Shown: one piece after another, positions 11,940 to 23,775 of the stretch
Position numbering within the stretch: position 1 is the stretch's first letter
Layout: each line of letters opens with the position of its first letter
From: Climacium dendroides
Taxonomy: Eukaryota; Streptophyta; Bryopsida; Hypnales; Climaciaceae
DNA: 64,000 bases
Assembly (NCBI GenBank): GCA_950106755.1
Contig: OX467090.1
Coordinates: 9,733,489 to 9,797,488 of the forward strand
Direction of reading: 5' to 3'
Made by a program: the position numbers and the translations under genes
Notes under the pieces: model-generated
Told to the model about the DNA's origin: nothing
What the model saw: the letters and a program-made list of their open reading frames with translations, nothing else
Databases searched by the model: none

Positions 11940-13124
11940 GAGAATTATTACTATGCAGTGAGAAAATGGATGAATGAAAAAGATATCGAGCAACTGAAGG
12001 GGTGAATCTCAGGACAAGATACTGAGAGCAAACTATTTTCAACACCCGCTCTCGCTCATCAATAGAGTTGTCGCCAGTGCTAACTTTCCAATTTTTGGTT
12101 TGTGCAGGTAATGTGCAAGTCGAATTTTCAAGAGCGCAATGAGTTGAACGAATTCTCTGCTATTTTGTTATTCTGGATGCTATGCCTCCTCTGAGAGTCT
12201 TGAGTCAATAAACTGGAGAATGATCACAAACCAGAGGCAACTTGATTCTCAACAAATATAAAAATAATCCTACTGCTAGTAAAACTGCACGAAGTGCAGG
12301 ATCTTCTGACCGGTCTCTAAACTTTAGCAATTGCAACAGATGAGTCACAATTCCTTATTCTCAAGCTATGCTACAACAAGCTCAACCAAGACCCCTCATC
12401 TTCAAAAACAAGGCAGAAATCCAGTCGTTCCAGCGCCCCGATATCAATCCGCTACATGCAGTCAAACTTGACGTAAACATTTGCCCCGAGTTCCAGCAAA
12501 CTGATTCACAAATGATTTGAGGAGTAGAAATATCTACCGGTACACTAAATGGAAGATTCATTATGATTTGAGCAATAAAAATATCTGTACTAAACGTACG
12601 ATGCTGCAACTGAAGCTTATAAGTAAAGCTATACGAAGTCCTGGATCTTATGATCTATCTCCGAATATCTAGCAATCGCAACAATCTTCGAATTTCGTGA
12701 TGATAGTGAATGCCATATACCGTTGGATGCAACTGATGCACAACTTTTTAGATCCTAAAATACGTTTTCTTGGTGCTCAAGATTTGATATATTAAATAAA
12801 ATCTGGACACAATTAAATAATATAAATTGTCACCTGAAGTCAGACGATAACGTCTTTCAAGATGCCCCCTTCTGAAATTCCAGGAATGCTTTTAACTTGG
12901 CCAGAGTATGACATTCTTGAGCACCTGCCTTAAGAGCAGCATACCCCTAAAACCAGAAGAGATGACACTCATTAAACATGCCTATTTCGACCATAAAGTA
13001 ATGATTGTAAAGACTTTGAGTCCTTCCATAGTGAAGAAGAGAGACTTCTCACGATTACTCAAGAATGTCCAAGCAAGAAGATTGCTGATGCTCAATATTG
13101 TTTGAAACTCAAGCAAAAAGCGGA
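11940..13124. other. Intergenic, no gene seen
   Basis: Base composition is more even than in the AT-rich stretches, but no open frame shows a domain or splice structure. Part of it is the 3' flank of the minus-strand gene ending at 13125. A nearby paired phrase (GATCTTCTGACC at ~12300 and GATCTTATGATC at ~12645, each following an ACTGCACGAAG- or TACGAAG-like word) hints at an old local duplication. Confidence 0.4.
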
Positions 13125-16100
13125 CTAAAGATGTCTTGGGCAACTCCCTCGAGTTGACCCATTCTTAAAACAGCACGCAGCACATGACTGTGTCGTACAA
13201 TACTTGGCACCTGCCTTCTCGCACCCACGGTTGGAGCATGCAATATGTACGATCCCCTGGTCGTGAAAAGAACTTGAAGCTGAGGCAGGGTTTACCACAT
13301 TGCCAAGCTGCTGCATCTGAGCTGCCCTTCTCTGTTGCATAGAACTCTGCAAAGGATGGGTCACTGGAGGAACCTCGGACTGCCCTGTATGTGCGGATGT
13401 TGTCATGCTGCTGCCTTGAGAAACATCCTGTTGAATGTGCCTTGATTCGCCCGGGCATTTTCCAGCATGTGAGGATGATGCAGACCTGATTACATAGATG
13501 TTATGTCGGATGAGACTTCGTTCGTGCTGATTGGAACTCTGAGTTGGAGGAATGCTGTGAAATGAATCTCCTTGGTGTCGAGGCTTCGAGTGACCGCTTG
13601 AGCCTGGCCTAGAGCTGGACCTCCCTGTTTTATTCCAGGAAACAATAATAAGCATGCGAAATCTTATTTCAATGCAGGAGCGTATGAAGTAGCATAGCGA
13701 TTATTTCCAAAAACTCACCACACTGGTGAGAGGGTATTCTGCATCGATTTTCAGTGCATGAAATCACCATATTCCTCCACATTGAAACATAGGGATGTAT
13801 TTGCCTAAACTTTCCTATTACAGCACATTATGTAACCCAAATGGATGACTGTATATAATTAAAATAGGAGTCTTGGTGTTGTACATGAGGACCCTGACAA
13901 GGCCCCAGGAACACAACACAGGTACGGATGAACGCAACACAGGTATGAAGGGAGTTGGAATAGACCTGCATCACAAGGAAACCGACTAGAACGGCACATG
14001 AAATTTGGATGAAGTTACAAGGATTGGGTGATCAAGAATCACTAGAAGAAAACATTGCAGATTTGGCCCGAGTTGCATTCAGTAGGTAATTGACTAACCA
14101 CATGTGTAAGATGTCTTTACTCCTATCAAGATTCTGCCAACTAGTCTAGGTATTATCGTGTAGTACATCTACTTTTTGCAAAACTGAAGTTCTCCAGAAG
14201 AAGTGCAATAATGAATACACGGAACTTCTTCTCATGGAATACAGAGTATCAAATGATTATAGAATTTCTTCAAATGGAACTGAACATACTAAAAAGTACA
14301 GACCTCTTGAACCCGACTGTGTTCGCCTCTTTGCTCGAGCTTCCTCACCACGAGCATGCTTCTCGGCCAGCACCTTTCCTCTAACCTCTTCATCAGTCCA
14401 TGGCTGCTCAAGGTGTCACAGGACAAATCATTGCCACTGTGTCATAACTACATGACTGGTAAAAGCAATGTAGTCTACATTGCAAACATGTTATACTTCA
14501 GAAAATTAAGAGGTCGAAAATCACACCTGTCTCGAAGTGTGCATACGATACAAATTGCGACCTTTAATTTGAAGCGGGCGCATGACATAAAAGGGCATTG
14601 TACCGGTGCTCCACAAGACCTCAATCTATCACATCACAGATGTAGATGACCCCCATAGCACATATGTTAGGCTCCGCATTTCATTTGTTGCCGATACGTG
14701 TACTACGCCGAGAGTGCACAAGACTTACCACATTCCACAACAATAGAGGCATTAAAAAGGTAAAAGAAGCTTTGAATTCATAAGCTACTCACAGATGAAT
14801 AAAAAGTCATTGTCACATTACAAGATGAGAAATTACTTCAAAATTTACTCACTGTAAATGTGTGTTGCTGCTTTTCGGCACCGTAGCTCTCATTCACAAC
14901 TTTACCAGCCACCCAACGCTTTCCCAAGGGTGGACCACTGGCGCCTCGCTTAACGATATCATACCTACCCCAACGTGATGGTCATTCGTCACTAACTGAG
15001 AAGCAAAACTCGATAATAGGTGAGCAGCACCACACAAATCATATGCTATACGCTCTGCCAATGGCGACTACATTGGACTATATAAGGGGTTAAGCTTCTG
15101 AAAGGAATCTGCAAAAAGCATTATTTACTAAGTTTACTCACCTATGAAGTAGAAAGCAGGTTCCAATCCTCGACAACAACAAAAGGTCACTAGACACTCG
15201 CAACCAATACCAAATATCAAATAACCGCGGCACATAAAGCTCTCCCTAGCAAGACAGGACAAGAATCCGACAAAAAAGTGTAGAAGCTCACGAATCATAA
15301 ACGTTTTGTGAAAACAGCACAGTGTCTCCAAGACATACGTCACCTGCGAGTAAACATCACCTACTTTGAGAAAAGACGTCACATTGCATCCGAAATGGCA
15401 TCTCATAGCACTCATCGCAAATACATGAGCAAACTGAAGCGGAAGATGGGCTATACACTTCATGAACATGAACCAGGGTGCTGAACTTTACCTTTGCAAT
15501 TGATGGTAAAGGAAGATCTCGGATAGATGACTTGTCCTTGTCCATCCTTGATTCTGCAAAACACAGGTCACAAAAAAGGGTCGTTACATGGATGAAAAAT
15601 AACCCTGATACAGGTCAGTTCCCTCCTGCTACCCATGAAGAGATGATCATTGACCAATAATACGATAAGTGATGAAATAATTAATATGCTACAAGAAACA
15701 GCGGACCTGGTAACGCATGCTCCCATTACACAAAGTTCGGGGGACAGGGAAAATTCTTACTTTAAGTGCTGTTCGATCCGGCTCAACAGGACCTCCTTTA
15801 AACCAGATATGCGTAGCCCATTGTGGCGCAAATAGGCTTTCAGATGGTCGACTTTTAGTTTCTTCAAATCACCACCTTCTGCACAAAGCTGATTGCTCTG
15901 AGACTTCACAACAGCCAACCATTCCGTGAAAATAATGAAGCAATGACTTTCCTACCAATATTTGAACAAAACCAACCGTACACACCTTTGATTACTTGCA
16001 TGAGTTCATCCAACAATGCTGATGCTTCACAACCAAGGGTCCTGCTTGGTTCTTCTTGCTCTCCTGCGATTTCACGGTCCGTAATGCTGTCACCTTCGTC

Positions 16101-17310
16101 TCCTTCTTCACTGAACCAGCATCAAAACTTCAGGTAACCAGAAATGCACTTGCAGGAGACAGAATTTCATCAGTCACCCTCGAGAATGCAGCTTCAGATT
16201 GTATGATTTTTAGGTGGCCTTCTCGACATATTAACCCCTAGAGGACCAAGGGTTCATGTTTTCAAATGACCAGTTCGATTGATCGTATTGTGAAAATGTT
16301 AAGACTTCAAATGGGGCTAAAGTTATCATTAAAGTTGTGGAGAACATTGCATTTGCTGGTAAGAGAATCCATAAAATTGGAAAAAAGAAATCTCCACATG
16401 AACTACCCAATACTGCTAAAAACATGAGGATCAGTTTGGTCTTCTTGGTTAAAATTCTGAGTGAAATGTTACTCCCATATTAAAATTAAATAAAGAAACA
16501 ATTTATTTTTTTACTATTTTATTTTTCGCTATTTAAATCAAATTTATATAGAAAGTAGGCCACTATGATAATCAATTTACGCGTGAATGTAACTCGCTAT
16601 TTAAACATTGATTTAATCCTTTTAACGCTCTTTAGAGTATAAGAGCACAGCTGAATTGGTCGTATTGTAAAATGATAGAATTCAAAAGGGGTTAAGCGTT
16701 ATGTTACAAGAATAAGTGACTAGCATAGCTGTGTTCATGAAAAATCAAATAAACTTGAACAAAAGAAATACTACTCAAAACTGGTAAACCAAAACGAGTC
16801 TCAATTTGGGCTTCTCAGTGAAAATTCAAAGTGAAATGTTACCCCCAATGCATGAATTTGAATTGAAGATTATAAGAGCAAGCCTGAGTTGAATTGATCC
16901 TATGTTGGGGAGAAAATAAGTAAATAAACAAACAGAGCACACCTACTGCTTGTACGGGAAGCTTCCGCAAACGACCTGCCCATTCTCCCCTCCACCTCCT
17001 GCGGCACTGCGTTCAAGACAGTTCCTGTCGCTCGTGACTTCCCGTTGCTGTCTTCTTTCAACTTGAGCGATCCGAGCTCATGCGACACGGCGTCCACCAC
17101 ATCGAACCCCATCACCTCCACCGTCAGAACTTCCTCCGAATCCTTCCCGTTGCGCTTGCTACTCTTCACTCTCAGGCCTGTTTTTTTCGGGAGCCTTCTC
17201 TCCGTCGCTACCAACCCATCGTAGCCATGGTGTACCACCCTCGCAGGCTCCTTCACCGGATTTTTCACAGTTCTGCCTGATCTCCCCACGGAACTCTCCG
17301 TTTCACCCAT
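13125..17310 (-). CDS. SAP-domain plant nuclear protein with C-terminal Cys-rich motif, 511 aa, nine exons
   Basis: Minus-strand exons are 17310-16943, 16110-15986, 15878-15761, 15553-15492, 15343-15292, 14964-14853, 14625-14527, 14403-14304 and 13624-13125. All have GT-AG sites and matching phases, totalling 1536 nt. Residues ~170-204 form a SAP motif (LKVDHLKAYLRHNGLRISG then a basic helix), a DNA/RNA-binding fold of chromatin proteins. Residues ~205-312 carry the conserved plant blocks YPRSSFTINC, GDVCLGDTVLF, GKRWVAGKVVNESYG, EKQQHTFTIEVLWS and KGRNLYR. I associate these with an uncharacterised plant family, from memory DUF7699 ('zinc ion binding'). Residues ~313-345 are a basic helix. 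The C-terminus has a Cys/His cluster (CSNRGCEKAG, then CAACCF and a final CPRH) that could bind zinc. The first in-frame ATG is used. The exact molecular role is unknown. Confidence 0.85.
16265..16850. repeat. Two related blocks inside intron 1 of the SAP-domain gene
   Basis: The blocks at ~16265-16480 and ~16645-16850 share, in the same order, TTGATCGTATTGTGAAAATG-like, AAGGGG(T/C)TAA-like and GAGTGAAATGTTACTCCCA-like words. They look like a diverged direct duplication of about 200 bp within the 832-bp intron. The phrase TTAACCCCTAGAGGACCAAG just before the first block resembles borders of the dispersed repeat family at 19598 and 42787, so a transposon origin is possible. Confidence 0.55.
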
Positions 17311-19597
17311 CGGTTTCCCCGTCCTGAAGAAACCGCGCCATTTATACCAAACTCCAACCAAAGCCCCTCAAAACTAAGAAACAACACAAAAAGGTAATCT
17401 ATTTGCAATCCACATTCACCCTTCATCACACAGACAAACTCCTCAAAACCATATAAACTACACAAGAAGGTAAATAATACATTTGCAACATTTCATTTGC
17501 AAGCACGGGATTTTGCGCCTCCAGAGTGAAAATGAAGTGATACGGGAATTCAACAACCAAATTAATAGGACATTACTCAGGGATTACAATCACAAAACAA
17601 CATAACGGGGCACACGGGAATTATATATGCTCCATCAGTCTCACCCAGGGATTCTCACCAACCTCTCCTGTGAGCCTCAATACGATAGCAAATTGCGCAT
17701 TTGAAACTGAAGATCGTCGTGAAGAACCGAACGAAATTACTCTCCCCAAACACTAATTGGCACTCCCGGCCCTCCAGATCTAATCTGACGTAATAAGCTC
17801 AAATCAGCGTCCCAACATGAGCGGAAAGAAACCCTAAATGCTAAACCCTTTGAAGACGACAATGGGAGTTACAATTGACCAACCTTGATCTCCGCAAGAG
17901 TACGTGACCTGCGATGTAGAAGAAAAGTTCAACGTGAACCTTGGATTCAAGAATTCAGAGGAAGCTGGAGACGGCCGAGACGCTGGGCTACATTTCAACA
18001 TGAAGCTCAAATCAAAACCTAAGCTTAAGGTAAGCTTGTTGCTGCCATGGCGATGGCGGTTCAAGAGTCTAGTTGAAGAGCGATGGCTGGGAATTCGAAT
18101 TTTCAAAAGCTGAGGGAAGTGGAGCGCCCAGCAGTGGGTGGCCGTTTTGAAGGGGCCGTCACACGACATTCACTCAGTGGCGGCTGGATGCTTCATCCAT
18201 CACCATTCATCCATTTCCAATTAAGGTAGCAGCACCCATAACCGTTAGTATAAAGGTTTGGGACATGATGTCTACTACTAATACTCATGCAACAAATTAT
18301 TGGACCCTACTAGCAAGAGAAAAATAATTAACATACACTTTCATAAGTATTAATGGGACAATGTGAGAATAAGTTGTGAATTTTTTAACAACTAACTACA
18401 CTTGCACTTAATACCAACACTAGGGTCTGATGTTCAAATGTAGTATAACTTTGTAATCACATTTATTCACTTCCCAAGATTTTCCAAGATTTTAGATGTG
18501 AAGGTTATGGGTACAATGACAGTTTTGGATGTTGCTACCTTACAATTTATCAGGGTCACATTTGACAAGATTTATATACTCACTCCATCTTGAAATCAAT
18601 CCAGGGTCTACAAATATACTTGTCCCAAATTACATTCGAAATTGGCTCTCTGCAACTTGATGGACAACAACTGAATCTAGTTTGAAAACTCTAAAGCAAA
18701 AGAATCCATAGATACCACGCTCCCCAACCTATGTATTGCAATACGATCCCTACAAAGTGAATCAAAACACAACCTCTAAAAAACCAAAGGCAAAGAATTC
18801 AACCCACAACCATATAGAAATTGCTACTAACAAATCTATTGCTAAGAATTTCTTGGATTTGAATCACAGGACATTGTCAAAATTGAATACAAAGGATGTT
18901 AATGGACATCACTACACCAACATTGCTCCAAGAATGATCAAAATTAATACCACTCAAGCAATTCCAAGAAGGGCAAAAATTTGTTGTTGTTTTCAACATG
19001 CACCGCTTCATTGTTGACTTCCATTCTTTTACGCTTAGTGGGATTTAATAGGAGCTACAATAACTACACAACCCTTTGAAAATAGGAACTACTCATACAC
19101 CTCATCATACACTAATCTAGCCAATTCTAAGAACCCCCAAACTTATTTTGAGGACAGAGGGAGTAATTCTTTGTCAAAAAGCACCACATGTCATCTTGTG
19201 GATGGATCAATGATTATTTTTGGATGTAGTGGAATTTTCAAATCTAACATGAAGATTTAACCCCTTAGCCCTTCAACGTCCTAATTCTGAACAATGACAA
19301 TGAAGTTATTGGACTTTTTTTATTACAAAACTTCTCATTCATCCAAACCAATGCTTGACTATTAAAAAAACTACACTTTTTGTATGATTAATTTAATGAA
19401 ATTGAGGTAAGCAATATAATATTATAAAAAGATAAGTAAAAATAAGCAAAATTTTAAGAAATGACTCAGATGTTGAAGGACTAATTTTAGCTCTTGTTTG
19501 TTGAATTTAACCCTCAATTAAATAATGTGTATTTCAAAACAATAATTTACTTTTGATTGACATGGATGAGGTTTTACATCATAAAAAGTTTGTATTA
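17311..19597. other. 5' flank of the SAP-domain gene, then AT-rich intergenic DNA
   Basis: 17311-18180 is less AT-rich and likely contains the promoter and 5' leader of the minus-strand gene. TATAAA sits about 30 bases upstream of the chosen ATG. Short frames of 60-110 codons on both strands here show no domain. From 18180 on, nothing recognisable is present, apart from TTAACCCCTTAGCCC at ~19257, which resembles the borders of the dispersed repeat family described next. Confidence 0.4.
17829..17837 (+). promoter_or_regulatory. Telo-box-like motif upstream of the SAP-domain gene
   Basis: AAACCCTAA lies about 520 bp upstream of the minus-strand start codon. This word is common in promoters of plant genes for translation and cell growth, but a single 9-mer in AT-rich DNA can occur by chance. 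Confidence 0.3.
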
Positions 19598-20530
19598 ATC
19601 CCTAAACGACCGTTTGTTCTCTTGGGGGACATTTTGGATCCAGGTAGGTTCCTATTGTCTTAATTTGTAGTGAATGTTTTTGAAACTTTTTGAGGATGTG
19701 TAGTATTGCAAGAGCTTGATGAATATATAATTTTTATTTCAATTGGTGCCAAGGAGAAAAATTTATAGCACAATGAGCCAAAAATGGAGGTTAATGGGCA
19801 TCACAAAAAATCACAAAAAGTCAAAATGGTTTTTTAAATTTTTTTCTAAAATTTTATATTTTTGTCTACATTTGAAGCTTTGATTCATTCTATTTGGACT
19901 AGTGATGAGAAGTTATGGACAATCCTAGTTTTTCAAGCAATCTAAGCATCTTCTTGGAAAAATAACTTATAGAATTCATTTGTAAATGCAATTTTTACAA
20001 TTTTCCCCCCAAAAAATTTAGATAGGGTTAGGTTTGTTTTCTAGAAAAATCTCACCATTGGAATTATTATATTTCAAATCCACTTAGAACTATTAACGAT
20101 TTGTTTTTTCCTTCAATCTTTAACCTATCTCTACTTAGTAATTTTTTAATGAGTGAAAATTAAAAGGTTTTTTTTTGAATTTTTGAATTTTGATTCTCAA
20201 ATCAATTATTTAACATGAAATTTAGAATATCAAAATCAATAGTATACAAATTTTCAATTAAAAAGATTCAAAGCTAAAAAATCTAGACAAGCAAGTTGCA
20301 AAAAAACTTGTTTTCTTCACTTTGTATGCAAATACCGTGCAATCTATACAGTCAAATTTGATGAAATTTTTACCACATGTTCTTAGACAAGTTAAGTACA
20401 AGATATTACTCTTAGATTTTTTTTAAAAGGTATTTTTTTGGTTATTTTAGGTGAATGCAATAGACATGGCAGTTTTGAGTGGTTTTTGATAGAAAACACC
20501 TTGGGGGCTTTAAAGAATTTAGTTATAGAA
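19598..20530. repeat. Dispersed non-coding repeat, family A, copy 1
   Basis: About 0.9 kb is alignable over most of its length to 42787-43706. Shared landmarks, in order, are TTTTTATTTCAATTGGTGCC, GAAGCTTTGATTCATTC, TCTCACCATTGG and ATGGCAGTTTTGA. A left-end fragment also occurs at 61160-61345. The ends carry CCCTAAA-like and TTTAGGG-like words. No protein-coding frame is seen, so it is an old non-autonomous element whose class I cannot fix. Confidence 0.7.
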
Positions 20531-22218
20531 TTGAAAAGTGCCAATCCAATGTTGTAATAAACAATCTACATCCCATGATTTTTTTGAAATATTGAAAATT
20601 GAATAAAATAAAGGACTTCAAAGTTTATTTTAGAGTAGAGAATCTATAATTGCTTGCAAACTAAAACTCCCCATAACTTTTGACTTGGTGATCAAAATGG
20701 AGTAAATCAAAGCTTTATATGTATATGTAAATCTAGAGAACCAATTTCAATTTTTTGTTTCTAATAAACTAATTAAAAAAAATTGTTTGAACTACCCAAG
20801 CTGAGAAACCAACTACATTTTAGGCCATAACTTTTTACTCATATTTCCAAATGTCATGAATTTTAGTGCATATGAAAAATATTCCTGTTCCACACCTTCA
20901 ATTAAAGTTTGGTCAAAAATATGAAAATCTCTAGTCATACGTACTTGTTCAAAATTTCTAAGTTGCCGAAAAATGTAGCTTAGTCCCTTAAGAGTTAAAC
21001 TTATAACATTTAAAATCAAGACTTATGTGAAAATTCAAGTTTTGACTTTCAAAATGCATGTAGGGCTTACACATCCTTTAACAATTACTATTCTAGTCAA
21101 GTTCACAAATTTCACAACACTAACTTATTTTATTAGTATGTATGACACCAATTTAACAATTAGCTATATATGCTATGAGAGGCACTATTCTTGTATTAGT
21201 AGCTTGGACACATTAGAAGTAAGATTGTATTCAAACTTCTTCACTTGAAAGTAGTTTGCATCAATACAAAACTTCTTTCCCTTCAATCCTAAACCATTCT
21301 TATTTGTTCTCTTGAATCATAAATGAAATTTGTACATTTGGATAAGAATATTTTGAAATCTCTTTTAGAAATGGGCCTCGATTAGATAGAGTTGCCCTCT
21401 AACAAAATTGGAGGCAAATAGATTTAGATTCTATAAAAGTGCCCTATTGCTCATCATTGTAAAGACAAACATATATTTTATTTGGATGAAATTTTTTCAT
21501 CAAACTTACCTAACAATTTTCAAGAATTTCATTAGAAGTTGAAAAATGCATTAAAAATAAGGAACTCCATATTAAAGTATTGAAAGTGTCATAGCAATGC
21601 ACTAAACCATATCTACCATAGACTACCAATAGATTAATTCAACATTAAATAATTCTAAAAAATAAATGTCAACTTCAAGAAAAAATATCTTTTCAAAATA
21701 TTTTGTCAAAAGAATATTTAAGAATATTCATGAAAATCCACATTTGCCTAATTACAAGTTTTGTAGATTTTTTTAAATTTAGAAAATGGGGTAGAAGGTT
21801 CTAAAAGTGCACAGGCTCTAAAATGGCTCACCTCCTTAAATGTACACTATTTGCACATGTTGCTTTTTCATAACCTTCAACAATGTATAGACAATGCACA
21901 TTTTAGGAAGTGAGCCATCTTAGAGTCCTATGCCATTTCAACTTCAAAATTTCATAACTAATTCTACAAAGCTTGAAAAAATATGAAACAATGGATTCAA
22001 TGTCAATTTCACTTGTCTTTCAAAGAAAATTTACTGAAAAATATTTCAAGAATAAGATGTTTTACCTCCCAAAAATCCAGTTCAAGCCCTTATATGGTCC
22101 ATTTATGGATCTTCTACCTTACAACTATGTAGAACCCTCTCAACCCTTTCACACCACTAGATTTGAAACTTGTTAAAATATGTAGAATGTTCTCAACACT
22201 CATACACCACCCCACCAC
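20531..22218. repeat. AT-rich repeat-derived DNA containing repeat family B, copy 1 (about 21785-22125)
   Basis: 21785-22125 matches the interrupted copy at 46725-46906 plus 48802-48955. Shared words are AGGTTCTAAAAG, AAATGTACACTATTT, TTTCAACTTCAAAATTTCAT, CTACAAAGCT and ATTTATGGAC/TCT. In this copy the two halves are contiguous, so it represents the empty site for the element at 46910-48798. The remainder is AT-rich with no gene. Confidence 0.65.
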
Positions 22219-22220
22219 TA

Positions 22221-22513
22221 CACTAGATAGTGAAATTAGGTTGCCTTAACAATTAGGTTGCTTTACTTAGGAAAGTTGCCTCATGACTTATCACTTGTCC
22301 AGATGCAATTCTCTAAATCGGAGCCATGAACTAATGCACCACCCATGCAACATATATGGTTCCTACATTACTGCATCCTTCTACAATAATTGTACATATT
22401 TCTATAGTGTAAAATGTTGAAAAATTAGTGTCCTTCTGCAATAAGTGTACATATTTCTATATTGTAGAATGTTGAGAAATTAGTGTGGGGCAACCTGATT
22501 TCACTATTTAGTG
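22221..22513. mobile_element. Short TIR element, 293 bp, CACTA-type ends
   Basis: Inverted ends CACTAGATAGTGAAATTAGG and CCTGATTTCACTATTTAGTG are complementary over about 25 bases, allowing two mismatches, and extend into a shared GGTTGCC. TA lies outside each end. Inside is a 55-bp tandem duplication. There is no coding capacity. The terminal CACTA suggests that superfamily, but no clean 3-bp duplication is visible, so the class is uncertain. Confidence 0.65.
22376..22485. repeat. 55-bp tandem duplication inside the TIR element
   Basis: Two units, each beginning with (T)CCTTCTRCAATAA and continuing GTACATATTTCTATA, follow one another with a 55-base period. Confidence 0.75.
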
Positions 22514-22523
22514 TAGAGTAGCT

Positions 22524-22879
22524 GACCCATTTCCAACCACCACCCCATTTCCAACTTATAGATTGCCCTGTTTCCGTGAAGTTGTGGCATAGTTCGAGGA
22601 GTAGTTGTGGCGCATTATGATTGGCTACAAGGCTGTCGATATTGTAGCCAGTCCTAAGTCAATTTTGTAATCAACCTGTGATTAGAAATAGAAAGGTCTA
22701 TTATAACCATTATAAGTTGAAGAGAATCTTCTATTAAAAAAATTCATAGTAAATACAATTTGTGTAATAAAATTCTGGAAAAATACGCAATCCTTCCAAA
22801 CTCTATTTCTGTACATGGGCACACAAAAAAATCTGTGCTCCAAATATGCATAATTGCTTTAAGTGGTTGGAAATGGGTC
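22524..22879. mobile_element. Short TIR element, about 356 bp, GACCCATTT ends
   Basis: Inverted ends GACCCATTTCCAACCA and TGGTTGGAAATGGGTC bound the segment. A related, reversed copy is at about 52411-52760, sharing CCACAACT, AGTTGAAGA and TATTTCTA words and a TTCTATT palindrome. Two short GTTGTGGC and GGCTACAA words recur inside. No target duplication is clear and nothing is coded. Confidence 0.6.
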
Positions 22880-23029
22880 GTCATCTCATACATTTGAACT
22901 TGTTGAAATCTGTTAATTTTAATAGATGTAAAAATACGATAGCAAATTGTAATAAATTAGAACAAATTGCAAATTGTAATTGAAATTGATTACAATTGAT
23001 TACAATTGTAAGTTAAATTGAAGAAAACC

Positions 23030-23775
23030 AAAGAATGTTTCACCTTGAACGCGTCCATGTTGTGCCCCACTATTTCAAGGCATCCAATATGCCACCCTGG
23101 CGACCAAGTCCCCAAGTAAGCCACCGGCCAACAACGCCACCAGCCGCCGCCGCGTGTCACGTCCACTGCACCTTCCTTGCACTTTCCTCCCTTTCGTGCC
23201 TCATCACTGCCTGCTCACAATAAAATATGCCACTTCAGTTCAGAACCCCTCTTCCTTCAAGTATCCTCCACGTACCTTGAAGGCTACAATCCTGCACATT
23301 ACAGCTCTTACTCGCAACTTCTCACTCCACCCACCAAACAATTTCGCTTCTCTTCCGTGGGTTGCATCTCACGCTTTCAGATTTGGCTCTCAGAGTGCTG
23401 CGTTACACCCTGTACAAGTTAGAATTGCAGTCAGGTTTGCAGCAATCGATTGTGTGCGTTTGTGCTTGAAGGTATGTTACAGGAATAGATCCATACTTCT
23501 GTGTGCTTGTAGGTTCTGAAATAAGGTGAGAGTCTTAGCATTGGAGTGTGAATGGTGTTCTCAACAGGCGATGAAACGAGTGGCTGCAAGATGGTGTGTG
23601 CAGTGCGAAAATGTGAGAAAGAAATGGTCTACTCTAGATAGGTTTGAGAGTGAGCTAAGGAATTTGTTGTGGGCTTTTTGGGTTCTGATTTTGGTCGATT
23701 TTGGCGTGTTGGTTGTTTTAATAGGGCTGAGAAGTGGTTGGAAACTCCTGCTGGGAGAGCTTTCTCGTTGTCAAG
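23030..23775 (+). promoter_or_regulatory. GC-richer upstream region and probable 5' leader of the DnaJ gene
   Basis: Composition shifts sharply to higher GC at about 23040 and stays so up to the DnaJ start. The stretch contains pyrimidine-rich blocks near 23160-23300 and no convincing coding exon. Frames of 80-120 codons overlap on the same strand but do not splice in phase to the DnaJ exon. An intron in the leader is possible. No definite TATA box was assigned. Confidence 0.4.
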
